From contig WKLE02000338.1 in assembly GCA_014885115.2 (NCBI GenBank), positions 1-16,823 of the forward strand: DNA of 16,823 bases, given 5' to 3'. The number at the start of each line of letters is the position of its first letter. Positions within the stretch are counted from its first letter, which is position 1. The notes beneath the pieces are model-generated. The model was not told where the DNA came from and ran no database searches. It saw only the letters and a list, made by a program, of their open reading frames with translations. Made by a program: the position numbers and the translations under genes. Below, piece after piece: positions 1 through 9,397 of this stretch. The stretch comes from Asterionellopsis glacialis. Lineage: Eukaryota > Bacillariophyta > Plagiogrammaphyceae > Rhaphoneidales > Asterionellopsidaceae.

Positions 1-381
1 AAGTTACCTAGTAGGTTTAGGGTTCTTGTAAGAACTGGCCTTCCCCGTTCCACAAAATCTTTAAGGATGATTGTCGCAGTAGTACTGGTGTTGAGTAGGA
101 TTTGGTTTATTATTTCGCCTACTACTTCAATAGTGCCAGACTATTGTCTTTTTGTCCGTGAACTCCGGGAGTGTAATATTTATTTGAGCTTTCCGCTTAG
201 TGATAAAGTTACCTTTCATGGTGTTCCACTGTGTAGGTTTAGGGTTCTTGTAAGAACTGGCCTTCCCCCATTCCACAAAATCTTTAAGGATGATTGTTAC
301 AGTCGTACCGGTGTCGAGTAGGATCCGTATAGGAACGAGCTTGCCATCTAGGTTTATTATTTTGCCTACTACTTCAGTAGT
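1..381 (-). repeat. Tandem partial duplication of the D protease region
   Basis: Bases 1-137 repeat about 207-381, including shared stretches such as GGTTTAGGGTTCTTG and TTTAAGGATGATTGT. The left copy lacks a 24-base piece just before the active site, lacks one base after it, and changes the catalytic DTG to NTS. The intact DTG lies in the right copy. The left copy may continue past the window edge. Confidence 0.8.
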
Positions 382-816
382 GTGGTGCATAGATTTCTGC
401 TTTTTTGCTTTTCGCTGACTGCTCAGCATGTTGTACGATTGTTCTACATTGGGGAAAAGGTTTGATTCAGTGTAGGAAGTAGGCATAAAGTAATTGTCTA
501 AATCTTCACTACTATGTTTACATTTAATTTTACTATGCTGCGTAAAGTACAAACTAGGTTTATCATTTGAGGAAGCATCCGATTGGTACTGCACTTTACG
601 TCTCTTTTTCTTACTGTCTTTTGATACTTTGAGCAAACTAATCATCATGTTTACCTGCTCCTGTGTATACGTCTTGGATTTAACGAAATCCTTTTTTTTC
701 AACTTGTCCGCAGTACATTTGCTGGTGTTATGGTTGTTCATACGACAGTTGCTACACCATTTAGGAGTGCACTGGTGCTTGTCATCGCTTCCGTTGTTAT
801 TGCAATTGGAATTCAT
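127..816 (-). pseudogene. Zinc knuckle plus aspartic protease segment of element D
   Basis: An open frame of 229 residues. Near residue 20 it has C-x2-C-x4-H-x4-C (CSNCRMNNHNTSKC), the nucleic-acid-binding knuckle at the end of Gag. A lysine- and serine-rich linker follows. Near residues 160-175 is LLDTGTTVTII, the active-site loop of a retroviral-type aspartic protease, which as a dimer cuts Gag and Pol apart. It continues the Gag frame of 813-1602 after a frameshift, so it is probably not an independent gene and its ATG is internal. The frame stops at 127, where the duplicated and damaged protease copy begins. Confidence 0.7.
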
Positions 817-1602
817 TTCTGTTTGTTCACGCTTGTGATTTTTTTGCCTTCCTTAGGTGGTTTGGACTTAGCAAGTTCATGATCTATGTTATTGTGTACC
901 TCCAACTTCTCAAAACAGTCCACGGCATCCTCCCACAAGAGATCGTGCAGGCCAAGGTTGCTAGCAAGTAGGGCTGATTGCCACTTACATGGTTTTGCCC
1001 AATCCAAAATGTCAACAAGTTTGCCATCTTAGAATTTTCGAATGTTTTTACCATTGTGATCCATCAAAAAATATGGCAAATATTCATTCAACTGGCAAAA
1101 CCTTGGGACAAACTCTCTTAACGTGAAGTTGTCGGTCATTGCTAAGTGGTAGCAAAGGAAGTTCTTCTGGCACCTTGCAGCATGCCTAGACAAGAAAAAA
1201 ATTCTTGCCTATGTTGTTCAGTACCCGTTCAAAGACCTGTTCAGGATCTTTTTGGGATTGTTTCTTGAGGCTTGCATTTTTGCTCTTGCGATTGGCATTT
1301 GCTGCTTGAAACAGCTGCCTTGCTCTACCCTTCAAAAGGGAGAGGGCCATGGAAGTCTTGGAGGATGCTTTGGTGAGGGTGTAGTCCCTCTCAACCTTAG
1401 CAAACTCAATCCTCCACTGGATCCACTCTTCAGCAGATCCATCATCAACTTGTTTGACTCTCTTTTCAATAGTTTCAGAGTCTGATCCTTCCTCAGAGGG
1501 ATCGATTCTGACTTCTATCATCTTGTAAGAATCTTTGTTGTTGTCCTTCAACTTTGACCTCTCATTCTTTGTTTTAATGAAGGGAATTGCAGGAGGATTC
1601 AT
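813..1602 (-). pseudogene. gag: Gag (capsid) pseudogene of element D
   Basis: This encodes the structural Gag protein that would form the cytoplasmic virus-like particle of a retrotransposon. The start at 1602 (MNPPAIPF) has a strong GCCGCCATG context; an upstream in-frame ATG lies at 1620. Residues around EEWIQW, LLKGRARQLF and, further on, LNEYLPYF and DWAKPCKWQ follow the layout of capsid regions of Ty3-type Gags that I associate with diatoms. The frame breaks near 1190, a TAA stop interrupts it near 1028-1030, and a run of seven T at 839-845 shifts it again just before the zinc knuckle. The product could not be made as it stands. The two shifts could be assembly errors; the TAA is a substitution. 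Confidence 0.65.
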
Positions 1603-1620
1603 GGCGGCACAACACAACAA

Positions 1621-1904
1621 TCAGACAATCAACACACAAAAGAAAAGAAGACTTTTATTTGGTGATGAAAATCATGAGCTTAGTTTAATCCAGAGAAGAT
1701 CCGGCAATCTAGTAAGAAATAAGAATTCAGGAAATTTTAGTAAATGGTAAATTTTTGTGAGTCCATCTGCTTGCCCACGCATCAATCATCCATCCTCAAG
1801 AGTGTACTACAGGGAGTGTACTTCAAGCTTCCATGAATTTGAAATCTTCACTTGTCTTGAAATGTCTGTACATGTGAGAAAATGTGAAATTATGGCTCCC
1901 AACA
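1621..1904 (-). promoter_or_regulatory. Candidate 5' LTR/leader of element D
   Basis: This non-coding stretch lies upstream of the D Gag start. On the minus strand it starts TGTTGGGAGCC, a plausible LTR edge (TG). It contains AATAAA (plus bases 1654-1659 read TTTATT) followed at once by a GT-rich run near 1620-1648, the layout of a poly(A) site as expected at the R/U5 end of an LTR. No LTR end in CA and no tRNA primer site could be placed before the Gag start, so the 3' limit is open. Confidence 0.35.
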
Positions 1905-2008
1905 CCACCGCTACTTATTATGGGGGGACCACAATCCAGTGCAGCCTTTTTCAAATCAATTTTCGGTTGTTTAAAAGTATCTGGATGTGCAGGATGTGCA
2001 TGGGGGTC
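1905..2008 (+). pseudogene. Upstream fragment of gene F, left of the element B insertion
   Basis: This piece lies between the possible edge of element D and the left edge of element B. Its open plus-strand frame (from 1757) reaches 2008. If element B and one copy of the 5-base target duplication are removed, the frame runs straight into the F frame that starts at 7304. That supports one gene split by the insertion. The residues here (with WMCRMCMG at the end) do not let me name a domain. It could also be ordinary flanking DNA whose frame matches by chance, about one in three. Confidence 0.35.
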
Positions 2009-2478
2009 TGCACTTTTCTGACAACAATATTGAAAAGTGAGGTGAAAATAGATTAAGTTTGTTAGGGTGAATAAATTATAAGCTATTTTAACTAGTTGTT
2101 AAAAAATAGTCAACAATCTACCAATTTGTCTTCTTGACCCAATTGCAGTACAGGATTCTACAGTGGATCTACTTAGAGTTCAGACTCCAAAGGAGTTTGG
2201 TTTTAACATGTGAACCGAACTCCCCAAGGCAGCCAATGAGAGTGTGCCAGACTAGCGTGTCATCACATTCCAGCTTGACGCATCATGCTTCTGCTGCGGA
2301 GTGGATTTCGATACGCTTCTCTTGTGAGGTCAGCATTTGCATGCACGTTTGCATCTGTTTGCTTGATGATGTCATCACGTCATCTTTTCTGTCCTGATCT
2401 GTGATGTCATTGCGTCATGGTATGTAGGAACTATGGTTGAATGACATATCGTGCAAGTCTTGCAACTCGCCTACTGCA
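2009..2478 (-). repeat. 3' LTR of element B
   Basis: The LTR is 470 bp, read on the minus strand from TGCAGTAGG (2478) to TGCA (2009-2012). It aligns along its length with the 5' LTR at 6833-7303 and with the LTRs of element A. It contains TGATGTCA (2367-2374), an inverted CCAAT box (CAGCCAAT at 2230-2237) and the conserved hairpin at 2192-2223. Confidence 0.92.
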
Positions 2479-2489
2479 CTTGCCCCCAT
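2479..2489 (-). promoter_or_regulatory. Polypurine tract of element B
   Basis: Minus-strand ATGGGGGCAAG abuts the 3' LTR start. Element A has ATGGGGGCGAT at the same place. Such a purine run resists RNase H and primes plus-strand DNA synthesis. It is short for a polypurine tract. Confidence 0.65.
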
Positions 2490-2515
2490 GTCCAGCGATG
2501 TAGTACTTATGACGT

Positions 2516-3560
2516 TTATGCGGCAGATGCAGTGTGGTAAGGCTTACCGCAATGAATATTGAGTCTGTCGAGTACTGGTTCACATTGTAATGTAACAGTA
2601 CCTTTGCAGTGTACTTGATGGACTGTAAATGGTCCATTGAGTGGTTGTCTGTATTTACGCGGATTAGACTTATCGTTTTCTAGTCGGGCTTTATCTCCTA
2701 CTTTCCAATTGAGTTGAATTCTCTTGGTATTTTTGTGATGATTATTGCTAGCTATTCTGGCTTGTTTCCTACTATGTATGTGTTCCCAGTTCGCTTAGTG
2801 TTGAATGTTAAATGGCATATCTCTACCAAAAACTAGCTGGCCGGGCATAGCTTGGAGAGTAGTATGATAAGTGGAATGTTCAGTGTATGCTACAGCAGCT
2901 AATACACCGGCCCAGGGGTTTTCTTTGGTACTATGTTGAGGTATCATATTACCCACTACTTGATGTATCCTCTCCACAATGGCATTTGCCTGTGGGTTAC
3001 AGGTAGTGATTGGTTTACGGTTGATGTGTTATTCATCATCTAACATACTACGGAAGTCCTTCATGAATTCCATGCCTTGGTCAAAAGTGACTTGCCTAGG
3101 CTTTGGGTATCGTGCAAACCACTGTTGTTCTACTATGTTTGCAATTTTGATATTGCTCCTTTCAGACCAAGGGGCAATCTCAAACTATCCTGTTGTCCAG
3201 TCAATCATAGTAATGCAGCGTAGTGTGAGGTCCTAACAACCTTTTGGTGAGATCGTGTAAGGTCCTATGAGATCTACACATAGTCTGTCCCATGGTGTGG
3301 CTTTACTTCTTACTTTGAGTCCTGTTCAGTTGACAGGTGTGGCAAGTTTTGCAGTAGGTCATTACGTGTTCACGTAGTTTAGGCCACCATAAGTGCGGTT
3401 GTATTGTCTCCTTGGTGTGGGTCTTACTGGGATGACATAAATACATGTGGTACCATTGTACCATTAGTTTCTGCAGGGTTGACAGAACGCATATTTTATT
3501 TTTGTAGCATATAAAGCTGTAGGATTTTCCGACCCCATGAAATAGGCGTTCGGCAAAACC
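2516..3560 (-). pseudogene. Integrase pseudogene of element B
   Basis: This is the C-terminal part of Pol, the enzyme that inserts element DNA into the genome. Fragments of the zinc-binding domain (a CKTCHTC-like stretch near 3340-3360) and the catalytic core can be read in three frames. The frame at 2795-2977 has NAIVERIHQVVGNM, with the third catalytic residue, Glu, at 2972-2974, followed by the WAGVL and STYHTTLQA region. The C-terminal tail ends in KPYH and stops at 2516-2518, about 30 bases before the polypurine tract. Many frameshifts make it non-functional. The aligned position in element A has Lys instead of Glu. Confidence 0.75.
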
Positions 3561-3578
3561 TTTCTTCTTAAGTGCATC

Positions 3579-5240
3579 TCATCTGAGTTGATTGTCCTTT
3601 AGTTGATATTTGAGAATATCTGGGTAACTGAGGGGGAATCCCGCATCACTATTGCTATGCTGAGGCATATTGCGGCAGTACATTTCCGCCATATCTTCAT
3701 CAGTGATATAGCAATACAGAACTGCTTCTACATCAGGATCCAGTACATCAAGGCGAGAGAGAGCGTCAGCTACTATGTTAAGTTTGCCTTTTATATAGCG
3801 TAGTATGCAAATTCTTCTATGATCCATTGCCAGCGTGCGTGGTGTTCAGTTTGACATTTGTCATAGGTTAGATTTTTATGATCTGTATGTATAATGATAG
3901 GGTGACCAAGTAGGAGGTACTGGTACTCTCTAAGTACTTCCACAATTGATAATAATTCTTGATGGCAAGTGCTGTATTGGGTTTGGGTATCAGTAAGTAG
4001 AATACTATGGACTTATTGTCTTGCATGATAACTGCCCCTAGTTGATACTTACTGGAATCAGTGTATATGTGGAAAGGCTTGTTGAAGTCCGGGTAGGACA
4101 ATAGTACTTCTTTGGCTATAATCTTCTTTAAACTATAAAAGGCTATTTGTTGTTCCTTTCTCCATTTAAACTTAACCCCTTTGCCTTGTAGCTTGGTTAG
4201 AGGAGCCACTACATGGGATCTGTGTATCCACATTTGTTTGTAGAAATTGACCATTCCTACAAAAGATCATATCTTTTTGGTAGTCATAGGTGGTGCTATG
4301 TTTAATATGGCAGAGACCTTATGATTTAGAGGTCTTATGCCCTTGCAACATATGTGGAATCTGAGATAGTCTGTTTTGGTTTGTCGGAAGAAGGATTTCT
4401 CCTCATTGACTGTAGTCTTTGTAGTACTAGGTCCATTTCGTGTATGTGATCTTCAAAATTGTCTGTTCTAAGGAGTAATAGATCATCAATGTACACGCGT
4501 ACAAATTCTAATCCACACATGAGTTGTCAAATGATACGAAATAAACCTGATAGTATGCTGCAATTGCACATAACTTACTAGTGTCTGTAAATGGTATTTA
4601 AGTCTAGAGATGACACATATGAGAAACCTTCAAGTTTCATAAGTAATTCATGAATATGGGGAATAGGGAACGGATGTTGTATGATACATTCATTCAGTTT
4701 CCTAAAGTCGTCAGAAATAAACCTAATAGTATCGTTTTTCTTAGGTCATGAAAAGCTAGGTCCTGCCCATTTGGACCTGTTGACTTTTTGTAATACTCCT
4801 ATATGCATGAGCCGGTCTTCCTCTTCTCTGAGTAGTCAGTGATACACATGTGGTACAGGATAGGCTTTTCCGTGATAAGGTTTGGAGCCTTCTTTTATTT
4901 CTATACTGACTGGGTTGATGTTCCACATACCCAGAGTACTGTCAAATAGAGGTTCGTACTTTTTAAGTAGTATATTTAAAGCTGTTCTGTCCTTAGGAGG
5001 CAGATGCCAGGATAAGCTTGTGACTTTGTCTAGGACAGCCTTATCCTAGGTAGCTCCCAGTATCTTGTCCATATGACTAGTGGCTTCACGTACTTGTATA
5101 GGCTTGGTGAGTTCCTGTAGCATACTGTACGATTCCTTGATCTCATAATTAGTCAATTTCATTGGGACTTCTGCATCCTCCCAAGACATTACGCACTGTT
5201 TATAGCAAGTATCATACCTGGTTCCTCTAGGAGCTTGCAT
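3579..5240 (-). pseudogene. Reverse transcriptase and RNase H pseudogene of element B
   Basis: These are the polymerase and RNase H parts of Pol, which copy element RNA into DNA. FISDDFRKLNE and SSLDLN, both RT motifs, lie around 4580-4740. The catalytic box is intact as YIDD (4482-4493). The connection near VNFYKQMW starts the frame at 4254. RNase H carries FHIYTDSSKYQLGAV around 4045-4095, and KGKLNIVADALSRL near 3745-3785 marks its end. The N-terminal stretch 5046-5240 matches element A at 12009-12110. Stops and shifts occur between 4900 and 4540 and around 3830-3870. Confidence 0.82.
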
Positions 5241-5399
5241 CCAATTTTCCTATCATATGATTGTTGACCTTCTGCTCAGTTGACATGACATTCCCATTCA
5301 ATGGCCTTTCGCTCATTGAATTTGGGCAATTTGAATATTGCATGGATCTTTTGATTGGTTGAGAAATTTCCGCCCTTAGTCTTCCAAAGTGTCTTTGGC

Positions 5400-5560
5400 G
5401 TGGGCTTGCACTTAAGCTTTTTAATATTTTTTTTTACTATGGTGGCTTAAGTGCCTGAATCTAAAAGTACTTGAAGTGGTTTGGTTTTCTGCCTTTGTCC
5501 TTTGCATACTAGCATCAACACTGCTGTTACTGGGCAAGTGTGTCTAGTCTTGGACCATTT
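5400..5560 (-). pseudogene. Aspartic protease pseudogene of element B
   Basis: On the minus strand this reads VLLDSGT, then a TAA stop (5447-5449), then ATIV. It matches LLDSGTSATIV in element A, where the stop is a serine codon. The catalytic Asp codon is 5459-5461. This is the small dimeric protease that processes Gag-Pol. The stop within the active-site loop disables it. Confidence 0.75.
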
Positions 5561-5819
5561 TCTTGGATTATGCAAGTCTCTGAAAGTAAATGATTAGGCA
5601 TGTTGTAGTTAAATAATTGGGTTTTTATTTTATTTGCTACAGGGCTATTGTCTCAATTTTCATCACTATCGATACTTAAGGTATTGAAGTTGAAGTTGAA
5701 GCATTGTTCTACATCAGTATAGGTATCATTGGATTTTTTGTCAGTATTGTCGCGTTTGCGCTTTTTCTTACTAGACGAGTTCTTAGTCAATAAATCTTTG
5801 ACTTGAACCGCGATGGCAT
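5561..5819 (-). other. Gag-protease linker of element B
   Basis: This short stretch has no stable frame in B. It aligns with 11,370-11,600 of element A (lysine-rich and acid-rich Gag tail and Pol start). It holds only decayed linker sequence and no separate gene. Confidence 0.5.
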
Positions 5820-6761
5820 TCAATTCCTGCTTGTCATACTTGTTGTAGCGCAGATGCTTCTACTTGGGCTGTTCTTCCTTTCTGCCATCTTTCTGATGTT
5901 GATTGATATATTTGTCGAAGGCACGGCATTTGCTGGTATCGTGCAAGCTGTTTTTGTGAATCTTGCATTACTTGCATTTGCCTGTGGGTGCCTTATGGTC
6001 TTATTGTTAGATTTGTCTTTATGAGCTGGCTTGTCCTTGGTTCTAGGGCCTGACAGGTTTCCTATGTTGTCCATAACTTCCATACATTCCAGAAATTCCA
6101 GGAATGCTGGCAGGCCTTTGTCCTGAGGGTCGAATCCTTGGCATGTCATTTCCTTGCTCCAAGTAGCAGAAATTCCAAATTCAAGGATCTCAAGTAGTTC
6201 TTTGTTGGAGAGCTTAGAATTTTTGTCTGCTCCAGGGAACTTCTCTAAGTAGTCATTAAGCCTTTGAAGAGCAGCTTGGTACTCTTTGGACGTTAGTTCA
6301 CGTGGCTTCCTAAGGAATTGGCACTTGTAACGCTTCTGCTTCATGAGTGCCAAAAGTAGGAAAAAATGCTTTTTAAGGTCGTCTCCGACCAACTTGAAGT
6401 GCTCCACTGTCTCGTTTCTGCACTGGGTAGCTATGGCATTGAATACATGCAGACCTTCTCCACATAGTAAAGCATGGGCCATTGAGTAGTGAACAGGCCC
6501 GGTTGTGATACGCTGACCCCAAATCACTTGGTCCAGGTTATTGAACCAGTCCAGTAGTTCTCTAGGAGATCCGTGACTAAAGTGCTGAAACTCCATAGTA
6601 TACTTCTCTTCAGAGTTCTGGTCTCTGGGATTAGATAGCAGGCTGACTTTAGCGTACTGCGCTTTAGCTAGTTTTTGCTCTTCTGTATTTGGAATCTTGA
6701 GCAGGATAGGAGGCGGCGGGTAGCTTTGACCATTGCCTTGGTTAGGTGTAACAACTTTCAT
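5820..6761 (-). CDS. gag: Gag protein of element B, largely open, frameshifted at its C terminus
   Basis: This is the best-preserved coding region of the family, with 313 codons starting MKVVTPNQ at 6761. It would form the particle coat. Proline-rich YPPPPILL comes near residue 15, an aromatic-rich region with LLDWFNNLD near 70, and a capsid-like part from about 140 to 235 (FLRKPRELTSKEYQ, LNDYLEKFPG, LLEILEFGI). From about 5,970 the frame is shifted: another frame reads C-x2-H-x4-H-x4-C (CKIHKNSLHDTSKC), the knuckle expected here, so the last 50 or so residues of the open frame are not genuine. Upstream, GGTAAGT (plus 6800-6806 read ACTTACC) could be a splice donor; this is not shown. Confidence 0.8.
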   Translation of the reverse strand: MKVVTPNQGNGQSYPPPPILLKIPNTEEQKLAKAQYAKVSLLSNPRDQNSEEKYTMEFQHFSHGSPRELLDWFNNLDQVIWGQRITTGPVHYSMAHALLCGEGLHVFNAIATQCRNETVEHFKLVGDDLKKHFFLLLALMKQKRYKCQFLRKPRELTSKEYQAALQRLNDYLEKFPGADKNSKLSNKELLEILEFGISATWSKEMTCQGFDPQDKGLPAFLEFLECMEVMDNIGNLSGPRTKDKPAHKDKSNNKTIRHPQANASNARFTKTACTIPANAVPSTNISINIRKMAERKNSPSRSICATTSMTSRN

Positions 6762-6819
6762 GGTTAAGTTGATTAGGATTGGAATAATATTGGATAGTTA
6801 CTTACCGCTTTTCTTGGTG

Positions 6820-6831
6820 AGTGTTAACACT
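6820..6831. promoter_or_regulatory. 12-bp palindrome at the primer-binding position of element B
   Basis: AGTGTTAACACT is its own reverse complement and starts one base inside the 5' LTR edge. Element A has the same 12 bases at the same offset (9911-9922). A tRNA primer site starting TGG is missing at this place in both. Confidence 0.75.
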
Positions 6832-6832
6832 A

Positions 6833-7303
6833 TACCCTATGCTGACAACAATATTGATAAGTGATAGAAAATAGATTGAGTTTTGTTAGAGTGAATAAAT
6901 TATTTGCTATATTTAATATGTTGCTAAAAATATCTGACAATCTACCAATTCATCTTCTTGACCCAGTTGCAGTACGGGATCCTACAGCGGATCTAGTTTG
7001 GTTTCCAACAGAGTTCAGTTTTATCATGTGAACCAAACTCCCCAAGGCAGCCAATGAGGGTTCACCAGATCGGCATGTCATCACGTTTTGGCATGATGCA
7101 TCACGCTTCTGCTGCAGAGTGGATTATGATATGCTTTGCTTGTGACATCAGCCTTTGCATGAACACTGCACTTTTGCATCTGTCTGCTTGATGACGTCAT
7201 TGCGTAATCTCATATGTCCTAATCCATGACATCATTGTGTCACAGTACGTCTGTACTATAGTTGATTGACATATTGCGCAAGTCTCACGACTTGCCTACT
7301 GCA
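6833..7303 (-). repeat. 5' LTR of element B
   Basis: The LTR is 471 bp. On the minus strand it starts TGCAGTAGG at 7303; its inner end reads CATAGGGTA where other copies have CATAGTGCA, so the terminal CA is mutated. It has TGACGTCA at 7192-7199, TGACATCA at 7143-7150 and 7227-7234, and CAGCCAAT at 7048-7055. The hairpin lies at 7010-7041. It should have driven transcription of the element leftwards. Confidence 0.92.
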
Positions 7304-7738
7304 GGGAGACTGGCAAATCAATAACTATTGGATCTGAAGTATATATCAATGGTGTTTTATACAGAGCACATCCATCTTATTGCTCCAAATCAGCCTGGTT
7401 TGATTACTGTTACTACCAAAGTAATCAAATGCAGTATAAACGTATTGCCATAATTTTGACATTTGTGCAAATCAACAATTCTGTTGGTGATGCTCTGAAT
7501 ATAGCAAGTGGTGTCTATACCATTTGTATCTGTGCTACTGATTATCCAATCGAATTATCTGTTCTTATCAAGTCATCTTTTTTGTAAAAAACAATACACT
7601 ATCTTGTCATTACATGACATCAAAGGACCTGCATACTGTATTGAAAATGTAGTTGACAAATCAGTAGACTACAATTACATGGATTGTTCTCAAGTGGTTT
7701 TGGTTGATTCTCTGGATACTTGGAAAGAAAAATTTTAG
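7304..7738 (+). pseudogene. Gene F, 3' part, with a VLYRAHPSY-type C-terminal domain (frameshifted)
   Basis: The function is unknown. The frame beginning GETGKSITIGSEVY near 7306 continues to VLYRAHPSY and WFDYCYYQ, then stops near 7584. A shift at the T run 7577-7582 restores a frame that reads YTILSLHDIKGPAYCIENV and ends LDTWKEKF with TAG at 7736-7738. I recall similar layouts (YRAHP, W-Y-D-W, a central beta-rich part, a final W-x-x-x-F) in uncharacterised diatom proteins, but cannot check. It is the 3' half of a gene whose 5' half is left of element B. A poly(A) signal lies 52 bases downstream. It converges with gene E. Confidence 0.6.
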
Positions 7739-7789
7739 GCTTGCAAAACATTGTTTTAGCAAATGGTATGCAAAAGAGCATACTTGTTA

Positions 7790-7795
7790 AATAAA
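7790..7795 (+). terminator. Poly(A) signal after gene F
   Basis: AATAAA lies 52 bases after the F stop codon, in an AT-rich gap of about 127 bases between the ends of F and E. The spacing suits a polyadenylation signal. For gene E, minus-strand ATTAAA-like sequence just past 7865 could play the same role. Confidence 0.5.
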
Positions 7796-7865
7796 ACAAT
7801 TTAGAGTTTAGGAAACATACAGGGTAAGAAACTATTTATAAATCATATAATGTATCAAGTAATTT

Positions 7866-9397
7866 TTAATTATTTTTAAATATAATATCTGTGTCCATAT
7901 AATACTCTTTCAAATCTTCCCACGGCACACCAATATAAGCTTGCAACTGTAAGAGGCACAGAGCACTTTCCAAATTTGAGTCAAATACCCAGTAACCCAA
8001 TATAGTCACAGTATGTTCACTATATCCATCCGTGCCTTGTAAGACAAATATTGTTGGATACCATATATCTTCTCCACTGTGATTCATGAAATCATAATTT
8101 GATCCTTTCTTGATTACATTATTGCACTCTTGACACTTCATGCTTTTTTGTTTTGATTACAATGTCTCATACATGTATTTAAGTCATTGTACAATCTCTC
8201 CATGTTGTTTATTTGATTTTAATTTTTCAAAGCTTTAGTCATCAAGAATTCTGCCAAGTCTTCCTTGCCTTGATGATACAAACAACTTTCAAAGCTTGAG
8301 TAAACACATGTTTGTTCACCATCTTTTTGGATGAACCTTACTTTTGGTCTTGGTGGTAGTATCCATCTTCCTGGTAGTGGTTCTTGAGGTGGTGTATCCT
8401 TAGAAATTGTTAGTTTTGCTTTTTTACTTCTAAAAGTTGCTTCTACAGTTGGCATAGCCTTGGAAATCTTTTTGTTTCTATCTGACCCTACAGGAAGTCT
8501 AAACATGAGATTTGCATTGCTTTTCAGATATTCAACAAATTATTGTAGTATTTTCTCATTAATCCACTCTTGTCCCATTAAATCTTCTCTACCATTCTTT
8601 TGCATACCTACAAAGTGAGCAGCCACCAGTGTTCTTCCGATCTTGTTTCTATGCTTGAAATATTTTGCTGGAACATATTTCAGTTTGACAACATTTGATG
8701 AGTGAAAATGGGTATCATCCCAAAGCATTTGTTTGAAGGCATTAAAATCTCTCTCCAACCTTTGTCTCATTAAATCTTCTCTACCATTTTTTTACATACC
8801 TACAAAGTGAGCTGCCACCATTGATCTTCTTATCTTGTTCCTATGCTTGATGTATTTTGCCGGAACATATTTCAGTTTGACTAGATTCTTTGATTCATGA
8901 AACAAGGTCTCATCTTGAAGCATCTGTTCAAATCCATTTAGGTCTCTCTCCAAATGTCAAGTTCTAACTTATCAGGATGTGCCCAATACTGTATTTCATT
9001 ATTGAAATCATCATTCAATTTCTTGAAGCTTCTGTAAGCTGGCTGGGGTTTCTTGTTTTTCTTGGATGGATCTCTTCTGTTTTGATTGTACTCATCCCAC
9101 TGATCTTGGAAGTAATTCTTACATACCAAATCAAACAATTCATCTTTATCAAGTTCTCTTTCTTCAGGGTCATCTTTAGCCTTTTGATCTTGTTCCTCTT
9201 TGGCATCATCACAATCCTGATGAACTTTTTTTATCTTTAATTACATATTCTGGTGCTGTTTCTCTCTTGTCTTTTTGTAGTTTTTTGTTATACTCAATGA
9301 TTTGTTCTCTTCTTCTTTGAGCCTCTTCAGTATTGATTGGTTTCTTCACAATACTTTGGTTTTTCTTTGATTCTATCTTGTTCAATTGTGAATAAAA
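7866..9397 (-). pseudogene. Gene E, main part: decayed protein with papain-like Cys/His/Asp signature
   Basis: No named family. In order on the minus strand: a charged, glutamine- and lysine-rich, probably coiled part (9421-9209, the outermost bases lying in the LTR); an acidic part with FQDQWDEYNQNRRDPSKK (9138-8938); two copies of a 65-residue block with KLKYVPAKY and VAAHFVGM; a proline-rich linker; then EQTCVYSSF (Cys at 8306-8308), DGYSEHTVTILG (His at 8013-8015) and WVFDSN (Asp at 7980-7982). A Gln two residues before Cys, then His, then Asp is the order of papain-like peptidases; that role is inference. A CxxC pair precedes the His part. At least five breaks: a T run at 9226-9232, a shift near 8953, TAA in block 1, TAA near 8540, and a shift between 8219 and 8141. 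Element A cut off its 5' end. Confidence 0.6.
8567..8953 (-). repeat. Tandem duplication of a 65-codon block inside gene E
   Basis: Block 1 is 8759-8953 (195 bp) and block 2 is 8567-8758 (192 bp, one codon shorter). Both read LERD, then a Q/K-M-L stretch, then VKLKYVPAKY, HRNKI, VAAHFVGM and KNGREDLM. They differ at roughly a fifth of residues, so the duplication is old. Block 1 has TAA where block 2 has CAA, which suggests block 2 kept the constraint longer or by chance. Confidence 0.9.

Larger units (their letters stand above)
1..1904 (-). mobile_element. Ty3/gypsy-like LTR retrotransposon remnant (element D), cut by left window edge
   Basis: Reading leftwards on the minus strand, this segment gives a Gag protein, a CCHC zinc knuckle and an aspartic protease, the usual 5' order of a Ty3/gypsy element. 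The rest of pol would lie beyond base 1. Its Gag and LTR do not match elements A, B or C, so it is a different family. A possible left LTR edge is TGTTGGGAGCC, read on the minus strand from 1904, but no matching LTR end was found. Family assignment rests on Gag layout and the LLDTGTT protease motif. Confidence 0.7.
2009..7303 (-). mobile_element. Full-length decayed Ty3/gypsy retrotransposon (element B)
   Basis: The element is 5,295 bp with LTRs at both ends (3' LTR 2009-2478, 5' LTR 6833-7303). On the minus strand it runs Gag, protease, reverse transcriptase, RNase H, integrase. RT before integrase marks it as Ty3/gypsy rather than Ty1/copia. It has the same LTR family and coding content as element A. 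The flanking five bases are GGGTC and GGGAG, which agree at three of five positions, a degraded target duplication. No envelope gene and no chromodomain were seen. Stops and frameshifts occur throughout pol. Confidence 0.93.

Noticed and set aside
8540..8953. TAA as a glutamine codon (ciliate-like code), suggested by TAA in E block 1 against CAA in block 2
   Set aside because: Other in-frame stops stand where Ser, Leu, Arg, Gly or Trp are expected (for example TAA for Ser in the B protease, TGA for Arg or Trp in the A RT). The pattern is random decay, not reassignment.
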